Both the position numbers and the translations under genes were made by a program. DNA of 43,046 nucleotides from positions 1 through 43,046 of the forward strand of contig QKCT01000102.1 of assembly GCA_003245625.1 (NCBI GenBank), in the 5' to 3' direction. A model generated the notes under the pieces. The model ran no database searches. It had not been told where the DNA came from and saw only the letters and a list, made by a program, of their open reading frames with translations. Of this stretch, positions 8,202 through 16,321 are shown piece after piece. Source of the stretch: Bacillota bacterium. GTDB lineage: Bacteria > Bacillota_I > Bacilli_A > Izemoplasmatales > Hujiaoplasmataceae. Each line of letters begins with the position of its first letter. The stretch's first letter is position 1.

Positions 8202-9077
8202 TTATGCTTTTAGTAACGCCTTGATTACATTGTATGTCATGTACCCAGACCATTCCTTTTTCGCTGTTTCAAATTCTTTGTCATACTGTCCCCAATGCCA
8301 ATTTGGTTGAATCAAACCGTTTGCCAATTTTACCTGAAAATAGGCGAGATTCTCTTGTAGAAGCTCTTCTTTTCCCTCGATGAATTTTGGACAGATTAAC
8401 GCTAACTCATATGGCTGAAAACAGTACTGTTCCCAATTCTTGTTTTCCATTTCCTTATTGCATGCAGTTTGCAATATCGGTTCGAGATTCGTTTGAATTG
8501 GTTCTGGCATCCGATTGTAGAACTCCAGTAAACTAATGAGGTTATGTTTTCCCGCTTCGTGTGGAAAAACGTCGTGGGCATAATTCAAAATATAGGACAT
8601 TAACACATCAATATCTAGAGTTGTTAGATATTGTTGATATTGATATAAGAATCCAACAATCTGTGGGTTTGGATTCCCATATCCAAACTCTTCTACTCCA
8701 GAATAATTCCACCACATCGCCCGAGGATAGAGATCGACTTCTGGGGGAACCAATTCCCAACCTTTTTTCTCAGGGATGTAGGTTTTTTCGTAATATCGTA
8801 CAATATCTTGAATCAATTCGATTTTAAGGGAATCCTCTTCAATCTCATCTAGTATCTCCACCGCTATATCTGTGCTTGCAATATTCGATAATGGCAAACG
8901 TACATCGGGTTCTAATCCATGTCCAAAACCACCATCTTGATTTTGAAACGTTTTTAATTCCGTAATAATGTGATCTGCTTGGCCTTCAAAAAGATTTTTC
9001 AAAAGGTAATAATCGATCATTCTTCCATTTTCTTCGATCAATGATAAATGATCATTGATCATCTCTTTACTTAGCAT
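8202..9077 (-). CDS. alpha/alpha-toroid (terpenoid cyclase/prenyltransferase-like) protein
   Basis: A 291-residue soluble protein. The stretch FQNQDGGFGHGLEPD (about 45-59) is the repeated QxxDGGFG type of motif seen in alpha/alpha-toroid proteins such as squalene cyclases, prenyltransferase beta subunits and many uncharacterised homologues. I see no DxDD catalytic motif and no signal peptide, so an actual cyclase activity is not supported. The ATG at 9077 overlaps the end of the upstream GyrI-like gene by 11 bases. A second in-frame ATG at 9062 is possible. The role is unknown; I would annotate it as a conserved hypothetical protein. Confidence 0.65.
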   Translation of the reverse strand: MLSKEMINDHLSLIEENGRMIDYYLLKNLFEGQADHIITELKTFQNQDGGFGHGLEPDVRLPLSNIASTDIAVEILDEIEEDSLKIELIQDIVRYYEKTYIPEKKGWELVPPEVDLYPRAMWWNYSGVEEFGYGNPNPQIVGFLYQYQQYLTTLDIDVLMSYILNYAHDVFPHEAGKHNLISLLEFYNRMPEPIQTNLEPILQTACNKEMENKNWEQYCFQPYELALICPKFIEGKEELLQENLAYFQVKLANGLIQPNWHWGQYDKEFETAKKEWSGYMTYNVIKALLKA

Positions 9078-9549
9078 CTTCTTCTAGTAGCAGGCAGAAA
9101 TTCAAAATCGCACCTGCTTCTCCATAATCTTCTGTTGGTAGATAATCTTCATAATCAAAACCCATATGTACTTTGATTTTTTCGGACTTGATATAGTCAT
9201 AAATCAATTTAATTTCTTGGGAGATTTGATCAAATGGAATTGGAAAACAGATATATCGTCCCTTTTTTAATTTCTTCGTGACAATTCCAAGATTTGGTTC
9301 GATCAATCCTTCTGTTTCAATCATCGCATAATAATCAAACGTACCTGTTTCTTGAAAATCCAACCCATACATTTCAAGGCCGATAAAATGATGGGGGCTT
9401 TTAGTGTTCTGAATGTTCTTAAGGTCGGTCACAAACAATTTGTCCCATAATTTAGGAATCTTCTTCATGTCATCCAAATTAGAGACACCATTCTCAAATT
9501 CGATACCTGCAAAATATCTAGTATCGTATTCTTTGATGAAATATTTCAT
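9067..9549 (-). CDS. GyrI-like / AraC effector-binding domain protein
   Basis: A 160-residue protein resembling the small-molecule-binding domain of the GyrI/SOUL type (AraC-E_bind): an early RYFAGIEFENG strand, repeated beta-strand patterns, GRYICFPIPFD near residue 110 and a C-terminal FDYEDYLP. There is no DNA-binding domain, so it is a stand-alone ligand-binding module. The start is ATG at 9549 behind GGTGAG; the upstream extension of 40 codons lacks such a site and overlaps the previous gene. It is probably cotranscribed with the toroid gene. The ligand is unknown. Confidence 0.65.
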   Translation of the reverse strand: MKYFIKEYDTRYFAGIEFENGVSNLDDMKKIPKLWDKLFVTDLKNIQNTKSPHHFIGLEMYGLDFQETGTFDYYAMIETEGLIEPNLGIVTKKLKKGRYICFPIPFDQISQEIKLIYDYIKSEKIKVHMGFDYEDYLPTEDYGEAGAILNFCLLLEEDAK

Positions 9550-9612
9550 ATTCTCACCATCCTTACCTTTATTATAACCAGATAAAATTCTCATTTCAAT
9601 AGACATAAGAAA

Positions 9613-9635
9613 AGTCGCCCTAAAGCGACTCTTTT
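9613..9635. terminator. terminator overlapping the end of the membrane XRE gene
   Basis: AGTCGC (9613-9618) pairs with GCGACT (9625-9630). T-rich runs follow on both strands. The TAG stop of the upstream minus-strand gene (9620-9622) sits inside the loop. Confidence 0.8.
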
Positions 9636-10732
9636 TCAATAGAGGTTTGATCATCCAACAACAATCCAAAGAGAATCATTAACATAGCTGGAACGCCAAA
9701 GAGGAGGAATTGACCTAAACTAATGAGATACACAACACCGGTAATCAGGAGAGGGATTAGCATGATAACCCCATGTCTTAATACCAATAACCCGAAAAAC
9801 TTTGTCTTTTGATATTTCATTGCTGGGAAAAACAAAATATCTTCGATGATAATGAAAACCAACATACTGATGATGGAAGTAAAGTATAAATCAAATGACT
9901 CAACCATGAAAATCATCCGGAATAGCTCTATCAATGCATAGATTCCAATCAAATTCAGGAAAACGAACAGGACCCAATAGATTATTTTTGTAACGGTAGC
10001 GAGTTTTCCACTCTCTATCTTCCCTTGATATGCATCGAATACGTCGGCTCGAGATCGATTCTTTTTATAATATTGATATTGAGAAAAGTGATTCCTATAA
10101 TGATTAATAAATGGAAAATTAAAGTCAAATTGCTCAAAGGATATATTTTGAGAATAAATAATCAGGAAAGTAATAATTAGGATCAATTGTGGATAAACCA
10201 AGAATATTTCCCAATAAAGACCTATTAGAATAAATGCAAATACTAGTAATCCCGATAAAAGGTAATAGATTATCAGTAATTTCGATCTAACCAATACTCC
10301 CGTTATTTTAAATATGTCAATAATCAGATATGATAACGCAACCAAGAAGATGATCCAAAGCATTGTGTTTATTTGGCCATTGGTGGAGTGAAACAATAAA
10401 CTATATCCTGTAAAAACAAAGTCATTCACTATGACGTAATTGAAGAAAAAGGCAGTCATCGCAAGAACCGACATCACTAAGGAAATGATGTTTTTATTCG
10501 AACTGGAGTCCGCGGTCTTTTTTTCGATATTTCCAGCGATGATTTCATTGATGGAAATGGAATATAACAAACTCAGTTTCTCCAAGATTTGAATATCAGG
10601 AACGGATTCTCCTCTTTCCCACTTCGATACTGCTTGCATCGAAACACTACAGATTTCTGCCACATCTTTTTGTGTAAGATTCTTTTGTTTTCTTAGATTA
10701 GATAAGAAATTGCCCATTTTATAGGAATCCAT
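9620..10732 (-). CDS. membrane-anchored XRE-family transcriptional regulator
   Basis: A 370-residue protein with an N-terminal Cro/CI helix-turn-helix (about 7-62; LTQKDVAEICSVSMQAVSKW is the recognition region). About eight hydrophobic segments follow from residue 80 to near the C-terminus, with a charged cytoplasmic stretch around HYRNHFSQYQYYKKNRSRAD. Such fusions are thought to sense envelope or membrane state and act on nearby promoters. The start is ATG at 10732 after GGAGGG. It is a single gene, and its upstream region contains repeated GTTATCAA sequences that may be its own operator. No target can be named from sequence. Confidence 0.82.
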   Translation of the reverse strand: MDSYKMGNFLSNLRKQKNLTQKDVAEICSVSMQAVSKWERGESVPDIQILEKLSLLYSISINEIIAGNIEKKTADSSSNKNIISLVMSVLAMTAFFFNYVIVNDFVFTGYSLLFHSTNGQINTMLWIIFLVALSYLIIDIFKITGVLVRSKLLIIYYLLSGLLVFAFILIGLYWEIFLVYPQLILIITFLIIYSQNISFEQFDFNFPFINHYRNHFSQYQYYKKNRSRADVFDAYQGKIESGKLATVTKIIYWVLFVFLNLIGIYALIELFRMIFMVESFDLYFTSIISMLVFIIIEDILFFPAMKYQKTKFFGLLVLRHGVIMLIPLLITGVVYLISLGQFLLFGVPAMLMILFGLLLDDQTSIEKESL

Positions 10733-10778
10733 GTTTCCCTCCTGCGATATGATTTGACGTTATCTGTATTGTACCTTA

Positions 10779-10834
10779 GTTATCAAAAAAAGGCCAGATA
10801 CTCGTAATTGATTGTTATCAACCGGTGGTTGATA
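10779..10834. promoter_or_regulatory. candidate operator repeats upstream of the membrane XRE gene
   Basis: GTTATCAA occurs at 10779-10786 and 10814-10821. The second copy is the left arm of the palindrome TATCAACC-GGT-GGTTGATA (10816-10834). A TACAAT -10-like box lies close by on the minus strand. Position and symmetry suggest autoregulation, but part of the palindrome could also belong to the 3' region of the NUDIX gene, which stops at 10837. Confidence 0.35.
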
Positions 10835-10836
10835 CC

Positions 10837-11394
10837 CTATTTTTTACGTTTTCGAGCTTGTTCAATGAGTTTTCGATACAAGGGTTTCATCCGTTCTTCA
10901 TCGACATAGTCAAAGACTTCCTCAATGGAAAACCAGCGGACACCTGAGTTCTCATCCGGCTTGATTTTCACTTCGTGTTCCATATCTGCTATTAACAGAT
11001 ATGTGACATTTAAATGCAGATGGTCCGGAACATATTTCCCATTTTTTTGATGATTCGTTACTAAGATTACATCGACTCCAAGAATTTCATCATCAAATGG
11101 TCGGATTTCTTCTAGTCCAGTTTCTTCCTTTGCTTCTTTGATGGCTACATGCAGACAGTCGGAGTCTCCGTCGTTATGGCCACCCACCCATCCCCAGGAA
11201 TCATAGATGTTATGGTAAATAAATAATACATGATCCATTTCTTCATTCATTATGAATGCACTCGTGGTCATATGCGCAACAAGATTGGATCGCTCCAAAA
11301 TATCGGGATTACGCTTTAAAAATTGCTTGATAGCCAACAAATCTGTTTCTTCTTGCTCGTTGATTGGTTGATATTGAAATAGTTTATCGTACAT
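10837..11394 (-). CDS. NUDIX hydrolase
   Basis: A 185-residue protein with a NUDIX box at about residues 72-94 (GHNDGDSDC ... IKEAKEETGL) preceded by WGWVGGH. The REUxEExGU core is intact as KEAKEETGL. However, the Glu expected six residues after the first Gly is replaced by Ser78, with acidic neighbours that might compensate. The preferred start is ATG at 11394, after AAGGTGAC; an upstream ATG-like start at 11421 lacks a site. The substrate is probably a nucleoside diphosphate-linked compound but cannot be specified. Confidence 0.82.
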   Translation of the reverse strand: MYDKLFQYQPINEQEETDLLAIKQFLKRNPDILERSNLVAHMTTSAFIMNEEMDHVLFIYHNIYDSWGWVGGHNDGDSDCLHVAIKEAKEETGLEEIRPFDDEILGVDVILVTNHQKNGKYVPDHLHLNVTYLLIADMEHEVKIKPDENSGVRWFSIEEVFDYVDEERMKPLYRKLIEQARKRKK

Positions 11395-11457
11395 AAGGTC
11401 ACCTTCTAATTTACAGTACATTAAAACTATGATAACACAAAATCAAGAATAAAAAAA

Positions 11458-11486
11458 GAGAAGCTCTTACCATTGAAGAGCTTCTC
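11458..11486. terminator. terminator after the lipoprotein operon
   Basis: A perfect 11-base stem, GAGAAGCTCTT (11458-11468) with AAGAGCTTCTC (11476-11486), runs into seven Ts on the minus strand (11451-11457). It lies 11 bases after the lipoprotein stop. Confidence 0.92.
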
Positions 11487-11497
11487 CAACCCTAAGG

Positions 11498-12331
11498 TTA
11501 GGATGGAAAGATCAGTTGTAGGGCTTCTTGCGTTGCAAATCCACTATCACCTAAGAATTTCATGGAAACATAGACATTTTGTGTGTATTTCTCAGGATTG
11601 TACAAAGAACGAATACGATAGGTTTCCAAATCCGAATTCATATATTCTTCTTCCAAAATGACGTATGCAGTAGATGCAGCTAAATCTATTTGATTCAGAA
11701 GATTATCCTTCGTAATTACTGTCGATTGTATCAATTCATTTTGATCATCAAATTCCATGACGGTAATCGACTGTAATTCATCAATTTCTTGGAAGTGCAG
11801 TGTGTATTCCACTGTGACACTGGTTTGTGATGTATCATCTTCGGATAAAGAGTATGTTCCGGTTCTTGTAACAGTGACATTTGATTGAAGGGCGTATCCA
11901 TATAAAGACTCTTCTATAATTTGGGAATTTGATAAATCATAAAGTTGGATGATCGGATAAACGATATACCCATCAATGTCTGGTGAAAAGTAGATTGTTA
12001 AATCCGCTTGGTAAAGGTGAGTAATCGTTGTATATCCATTTGTATCAGTCACAACATCCGTATGCATATTTTGATCGTTAATAAAGAATCCGTCTCCATA
12101 TTTGTAATTGGTGCAATGGAAATCTGGATTTTCAATATCACAGAGCCATGACCAATAAAATTCTCCTGGTAATACTTCTTCTCCAAACCCTGTCTTGACC
12201 TCAAAATCAACTTTGACTGGGATATAGAACCCCAATCCTATTGCTTCTGTCGTCACATCTGTTTGGGCAAGGGAGCAACCATTTAACGCAATGACCATTA
12301 TTAGTAAAATTAAACTAGCGATTTTCTTCAT
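11498..12331 (-). CDS. secreted lipoprotein of unknown function
   Basis: A 277-residue protein with a lipoprotein signal peptide: MKK, a hydrophobic stretch, and the lipobox LNGC with the modified cysteine at residue 19. The mature part has an alternating beta-strand character with many Thr, Tyr and Asp residues and no recognised enzymatic motif. The region between residues 40 and 80 contains WSWLCDIENPDFHC, a possible cysteine pair. The start overlaps the upstream XRE gene by 17 bases, so it is the last gene of a three-gene operon. Its role is probably linked to the DUF2975-like membrane protein and regulator, which is an inference from gene order only. Confidence 0.7.
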   Translation of the reverse strand: MKKIASLILLIMVIALNGCSLAQTDVTTEAIGLGFYIPVKVDFEVKTGFGEEVLPGEFYWSWLCDIENPDFHCTNYKYGDGFFINDQNMHTDVVTDTNGYTTITHLYQADLTIYFSPDIDGYIVYPIIQLYDLSNSQIIEESLYGYALQSNVTVTRTGTYSLSEDDTSQTSVTVEYTLHFQEIDELQSITVMEFDDQNELIQSTVITKDNLLNQIDLAASTAYVILEEEYMNSDLETYRIRSLYNPEKYTQNVYVSMKFLGDSGFATQEALQLIFPS

Positions 12332-12542
12332 CTTTCTCCTCCTCGATAAAGGTTAGAATTTCTCCCGGTTCACATTCGAGATACTCACAGATTTTCTCTA
12401 ATGTTTCAAAACGGATACCTTTTGCTTTTCCGCTTCTTAAAATCGACATATTCGCTTCCGTGATTCCCACATACTCACATAACTCTTTTGATGTAATGTT
12501 TTTTTCCTTCAATACTTTTGATAAGTTCACATGAATCTTCAT
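12315..12542 (-). CDS. small XRE (Cro/CI) family regulator
   Basis: A 75-residue protein that is almost entirely one helix-turn-helix domain: LSKVLKEKNITSKELCEYVG, then NMSILRSGKAKGIRFETLEKI, then LECEPGEILTF. This is the YozG-like type, which is very often encoded beside a DUF2975 membrane protein, as here. The ATG shares one base with the upstream stop (TAATG), so translation is coupled. Autoregulation through the palindrome upstream of the operon is likely but not shown. Confidence 0.88.
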   Translation of the reverse strand: MKIHVNLSKVLKEKNITSKELCEYVGITEANMSILRSGKAKGIRFETLEKICEYLECEPGEILTFIEEEKDEENR

Positions 12543-13492
12543 TAGATGATTAGAGAATGATCTTCTTTCAGGTCATCCACCCTCCTAAAGTATTTTGCCA
12601 GAAGGAAGCCAATTAAAGCAATCATAATAGAGAAGATTGGGATATTTAGAGTAAAGTATAAATCGGTGAGGGATGATAAGAATAGAAGTTGCCATCCATT
12701 GATTGCCATTTGAAACAACAAAGATACTAGAATCAAAACAAAACTGAGTCGATAGATTTTCGTTACCGTTTCTGTTAGGGTAAACCCGGAATCATCTTGG
12801 TCGAGTTGATAGAGTGCTTCTTTTCCTTGAACAAGCAACAGAATAGTCAATACTTTAATTGCTAGTTGGAATAATAAAGTAATAGTCGCTAACCCGCCAG
12901 AAGCAAAGGTTAGGGTGCCAGCTTGTAATTTCTCCACAAATTGATTGAAATCCGAAACAAATGCCAATATCAAGAGAATAAGGATTGCTAGATCTACTAT
13001 TATGCCAAGCATTCGTTTTACACCAGATCCTTTTGTATCTTTTATGACAAACAAGAGATAGATTAGAATCAAGATATAGTTGATAAACAAAAACCCAGAT
13101 AATACAATCGTCTCGACTGTACTATTGTCAATCTGATTATTTTGGTAAAGCTCATTAAGCATGGTTATAAGTATTTGTGGATTTATGGCGAAATACAATC
13201 CAATAAAATGCATAGCAGTAAATGCTATCAATAGAATTCCTTTGATAGCACTCAAGTGTTTCTTCTTCCAAACATAGAATAAGAAGCCAAGTGGTAAGAG
13301 TCCAATCAGCAGATATAAGAGGATTGCGACGACATTTCCAAATCCACCTAGCAAACTCAAATATCGCAAGAAATCTCCAATAATTGTATATGGTAGATTG
13401 ATTAGTGCCATTGCATTTTCGACTTTAATATCGATGAAAGATAAGACAATTGCACCTACCAAGATTATGCCATATCGATATTTTGCTTTCAT
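12542..13492 (-). CDS. DUF2975-like integral membrane protein
   Basis: A 316-residue protein with about eight hydrophobic segments. The C-terminal end, AKYFRRVDDLKEDHSLII, resembles the end of DUF2975 proteins (a charged motif followed by a hydrophobic tail). It is about twice the usual DUF2975 length, and the N-terminal half looks like an added four-helix part. It leads an operon with an XRE regulator and a lipoprotein. The common DUF2975-XRE pairing supports the call. Its activity is unknown. A GAGGTGAT site precedes the ATG. Confidence 0.6.
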   Translation of the reverse strand: MKAKYRYGIILVGAIVLSFIDIKVENAMALINLPYTIIGDFLRYLSLLGGFGNVVAILLYLLIGLLPLGFLFYVWKKKHLSAIKGILLIAFTAMHFIGLYFAINPQILITMLNELYQNNQIDNSTVETIVLSGFLFINYILILIYLLFVIKDTKGSGVKRMLGIIVDLAILILLILAFVSDFNQFVEKLQAGTLTFASGGLATITLLFQLAIKVLTILLLVQGKEALYQLDQDDSGFTLTETVTKIYRLSFVLILVSLLFQMAINGWQLLFLSSLTDLYFTLNIPIFSIMIALIGFLLAKYFRRVDDLKEDHSLII

Positions 13493-13525
13493 TTGATCAC
13501 CTCATAATTATTGTTTTACGATAAT

Positions 13526-13559
13526 ATTATAGCATGAAATTATTCTTTTACAATAATTT
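13526..13559 (-). promoter_or_regulatory. promoter and palindromic operator of the DUF2975/XRE operon
   Basis: On the minus strand a -35 box TTGTAA (13548-13553) and a -10 box TATAAT (13526-13531) are separated by 16 bases. A perfect inverted repeat AAATTATT-N7-AATAATTT (13537-13559) covers the -35 box. It is a likely binding site for the XRE protein encoded in the same operon. Confidence 0.65.
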
Positions 13560-13568
13560 TTATAAAAA

Positions 13569-13588
13569 AAATCAGATTTCTCTGATTT
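13569..13588. terminator. terminator overlapping the end of the GNAT gene
   Basis: AAATCAGA (13569-13576) pairs with TCTGATTT (13581-13588) and runs into seven Ts on the minus strand. The GNAT stop codon (13572-13574) lies inside the stem. Confidence 0.82.
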
Positions 13589-14012
13589 CGTATACTAATT
13601 GATGGATATCTTTTGTCATGCGAATGTGATCGATATTCGCTTCTTGAAAAATGGAACCTTGTTCTCGATACCCCAACTTTTCATAAAAGTCTTTTACATA
13701 CACTTGTGCATTGAGATATACTTCGTAAATTCCATTGCTTACAGCGACTCGTTCTACTTCATGCATGATTGACTCGCCAATCTTTTGATGACGATATGGT
13801 TTTAATACTGCTAATCTTCCAATTTTATGACCATGTAACCTAGCTGCTCCGACAATCTTCGAATCTAGATATGCATTGATCAAAATGGATTCTTTATCCA
13901 ATCCATCAAATTCGATGGACCAATCCACATTTTGCTCTTGAATAAACACTTCACCTCTGACAAAAAAGTGATCAATTACTTCTTGCTTTGTATTTGCAAT
14001 CTTTATCTCCAT
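13572..14012 (-). CDS. GNAT family N-acetyltransferase (ElaA/YjcF-like)
   Basis: A 146-residue acetyl-CoA-dependent acetyltransferase. It shows the VRGEVFIQEQNV entry motif (about 18-29), the GRLAVLKPYRHQKIGESIM acetyl-CoA-binding loop (66-84), LNAQVYVKDFYEKLGY, and a late FQEANIDHIRM. This ordering is typical of the YjcF/ElaA group, whose substrates are mostly unknown. The start is ATG at 14012 after GGGGGAT; it follows the upstream stop by one base, so the two genes are coupled. Confidence 0.85.
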   Translation of the reverse strand: MEIKIANTKQEVIDHFFVRGEVFIQEQNVDWSIEFDGLDKESILINAYLDSKIVGAARLHGHKIGRLAVLKPYRHQKIGESIMHEVERVAVSNGIYEVYLNAQVYVKDFYEKLGYREQGSIFQEANIDHIRMTKDIHQLVYEIREI

Positions 14013-14013
14013 T

Positions 14014-15150
14014 TCATCCCCCAATATTCTTGTTTTGTAAAAGAAACAATCCTGTTACTTCATCAATGTCTTTATATTCCATATCATAATAGCTTTGTAA
14101 TTCGCTTTCAAGATATCGATCGAAAACAGGATAATTCTCTTCTTCATCCCAAACGGATTCATACTTTATTTGCAAGGCTTCCATCTTCTTCGATGTTCTC
14201 GTTGCTACATCGCCTATTAGTATTTTGCCATCCTTTTTTAAGAAATCTCTCATTTGAATCAATAGTTTTACTTGTTCCACTAACGATAGGTGATGAATCG
14301 AATAATTGAAGACAATAAAATCATACTTCTTCTTTATTAATAGAAGACATTGTTCAAAGGATGCGTGGATAAATGTAGCTTTTGGCATCTTGCTTTTTGC
14401 AATATCAATCATTTCTTTGGATAAATCAACTCCTGTAATAGAGAATCCCAACTGATACAAAGGAATACTGATTTCACCAGTACCTACTCCCATGTCCAAG
14501 ACTTTCCTATTTGGTCTTTTTGCGATTACCAAGAGCAATTGATACTTTAATTCCGAGTATCCAGAAAAAGGATATGTATGATTGGCTTCCGATTTTGCTA
14601 CATCCTTGTTATAGTTTTCTGACCACCGATCAAATAAAATTCGGCGTAATGTTGGCTCCACCTCAAGAATGTACTGAATTCGGTTTTCATTTACCGACAT
14701 TTCTTCAAAACCAAAAGATTCATGTAAGTGAATGGAAGCTGTATTGTCGCAGGATACATAAGAATGGATTCGTTCCACTCTATCTCTCTTTAAAATCGGC
14801 AACATTTGTTTCATAATATCTGTTGCATATCCCATATGGTAGTAATCTCTGTGGGTTTCTAAACCTTCTAGTACATATTTTGACTTATACTTCATTAATC
14901 GGCAGACGGTAACGATTTTTTGATCGTCGTTTCGAAATACAAAATAATATACGAACGCTTTATTTTTTGGCAAACTCTTTAGATAAGCGATATATTCCGC
15001 CTTTAAGGTTTCTCGGATTAGTTCAATATTGGGATCATCAAGTTGATATCCTCGATCTTCTTCTAACCCCTGATTCAAAACATCGAACCATTGTTCGATA
15101 TTTTCCATAGAAAGATTTGTTATTGTAGACTTATTCCATAGTTCAATCAT
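14014..15150 (-). CDS. GNAT acetyltransferase-SAM methyltransferase fusion
   Basis: A 378-residue two-domain protein. Residues 1-165 look like a GNAT acetyltransferase (GLETHRDYYHMGYATDIM acetyl-CoA loop at about 96-113, HLHESFGFEE at 141-150). Residues 170-378 are a class I methyltransferase, opening with FDRWSENY. The SAM motif VLDMGVGTG is at 217-225, the acidic motif ITGVDLS follows, and FIVFNYSIHHL is motif IV. Both catalytic frames look intact and no frameshift is needed to join them. The start is ATG at 15150 behind AGGGA. The gene is coupled to the smaller GNAT gene downstream. The acceptor may be a small molecule or a protein, and the fusion suggests two modifications of one substrate. 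Confidence 0.78.
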   Translation of the reverse strand: MIELWNKSTITNLSMENIEQWFDVLNQGLEEDRGYQLDDPNIELIRETLKAEYIAYLKSLPKNKAFVYYFVFRNDDQKIVTVCRLMKYKSKYVLEGLETHRDYYHMGYATDIMKQMLPILKRDRVERIHSYVSCDNTASIHLHESFGFEEMSVNENRIQYILEVEPTLRRILFDRWSENYNKDVAKSEANHTYPFSGYSELKYQLLLVIAKRPNRKVLDMGVGTGEISIPLYQLGFSITGVDLSKEMIDIAKSKMPKATFIHASFEQCLLLIKKKYDFIVFNYSIHHLSLVEQVKLLIQMRDFLKKDGKILIGDVATRTSKKMEALQIKYESVWDEEENYPVFDRYLESELQSYYDMEYKDIDEVTGLFLLQNKNIGG

Positions 15151-15276
15151 TTGTTTCCCTCTTGGTGTTTATTATACCACGAATCTAGAATCCAGAATAT
15201 GAAGAAAATGGAAATGTCAACTCAAAACTAGTTTAAGAATTCGATTCAAAGATACACTTTCATATAAATAAAAAAA

Positions 15277-15298
15277 TCTATCTCTAAAAAGAAATAGA
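15277..15298 (-). terminator. terminator after tRNA-Gly
   Basis: TCTATCTCT (15277-15285) pairs with AGAAATAGA (15290-15298) with one G-T pair. On the minus strand the stem is followed by a T-run (15271-15276). Confidence 0.7.
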
Positions 15299-15310
15299 CT
15301 TCATTTTCAA

Positions 15311-15384
15311 TGGAGCAAGCGAGGGGAATCGAACCCCCATTAGATGCATGGCAAGCACCGGTTTTACCATTAAACTACACCTGC
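15311..15384 (-). tRNA. tRNA-Gly (anticodon GCC)
   Basis: A 74-base class I tRNA including an encoded CCA (15311-15313). The acceptor GCAGGTG pairs with CGCTTGC using two G-T pairs. The anticodon stem GGTGC/GCATC holds the loop TTGCCAT, anticodon GCC. The T arm is GGGGG-TTCGATT-CCCCT. It lies 46 bases after the PfkB kinase gene on the same strand and is followed by a terminator. Confidence 0.94.
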
Positions 15385-15430
15385 GGTTCTGTTGTATTTC
15401 TATTGTAACGGAAAACGAGTAAATTTTCAA

Positions 15431-16312
15431 CTATTTTTTATCGCATTCCGACAATTTTTTCAACAGATACTCTCGGTTTAGGTTCTCCCCTACAATCTCC
15501 TTGGAAGTGATACAAGAATTTGCGGAAAACTTTCCGCAAAGCAAGGATTGCTCGAGTGAAAATCCTTCTAAATACCCAAACAAGAATCCGGCAAAGAAAT
15601 TATCTCCAGCTCCGTTGGTATCAAGGATATCTATTGGATCAGCTGAGATAGAAACGATTGAGTCTGTTTGATTGATTGCACTCGATCCATTTTTGGCATG
15701 TGTACACACAACCCAGTTTTTCCCTTCCTTAATCATATCGTTCATGAACTCTTTATATTGTGGCAAACGGTCACTCGATAAAAAGAGATAATCAGCCGCA
15801 TTCAAAAAAACCTGATGATAAGGATTCCCTAAATCATAATCATGGATATCACAGTATATTGGCTTCTGATACTGTTGAATCATCGGGATAAATTTCTGGC
15901 AATAATCTTTGATATTCAGAACAACCAAGTCAGCATCTTGCACGATACTAGCAAATTGTTTCACATTAATTTCTGAACCATCCTCCTTGGTAAGGAAAAT
16001 GGAAATACGATCTCCGGATGGATTCATGATATTACAATGGCGTTCGGTATTCCCAAAATAGTTTGGATAAAATCGGACCTTCGAGTCCTTCATTTTTTGT
16101 TCTATTTTTTTACCATATTCGTCATTTCCGATGACAGCTACAAATGTGACATCATACCCTAGTTTTGCAAGTGCTAGTGCTTTTCCAGCTCCAGTAGACC
16201 CAACTACAGAATAGGCTTTTCTAGCAAAAACATTTTGTGAAATCGGGTTAAAGAATTGATCTACTTGAATGATATCATCATAGGAAGCTCCACCCAATAC
16301 CAAGATTTTCAA
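15431..16312 (-). CDS. PfkB-family (ribokinase-like) carbohydrate kinase
   Basis: A 293-residue kinase of the ribokinase fold. It shows an early GGxSxDxI-type motif (residues 7-14), the substrate-side motif VGSTGAGKALALAKLG (37-52), and the DTNGAGDNFFAGF anion-hole and catalytic-Asp motif at 231-243. The sugar or nucleoside substrate cannot be told from these motifs. The start is a TTG at 16312, five bases after AGGAGG, which is convincing despite the rare codon. It follows the UPF0316 gene by nine bases and is probably cotranscribed with it and with tRNA-Gly. Confidence 0.85.
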   Translation of the reverse strand: MKILVLGGASYDDIIQVDQFFNPISQNVFARKAYSVVGSTGAGKALALAKLGYDVTFVAVIGNDEYGKKIEQKMKDSKVRFYPNYFGNTERHCNIMNPSGDRISIFLTKEDGSEINVKQFASIVQDADLVVLNIKDYCQKFIPMIQQYQKPIYCDIHDYDLGNPYHQVFLNAADYLFLSSDRLPQYKEFMNDMIKEGKNWVVCTHAKNGSSAINQTDSIVSISADPIDILDTNGAGDNFFAGFLFGYLEGFSLEQSLLCGKFSANSCITSKEIVGENLNREYLLKKLSECDKK

Positions 16313-16321
16313 TATTGCCTC

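Noticed and set aside
8202-9077. True terpene or squalene cyclase
   Set aside because: Only one QxxDGGFG-like motif is present, the protein is under half the usual size, and no DxDD or aspartate-rich catalytic motif is visible.
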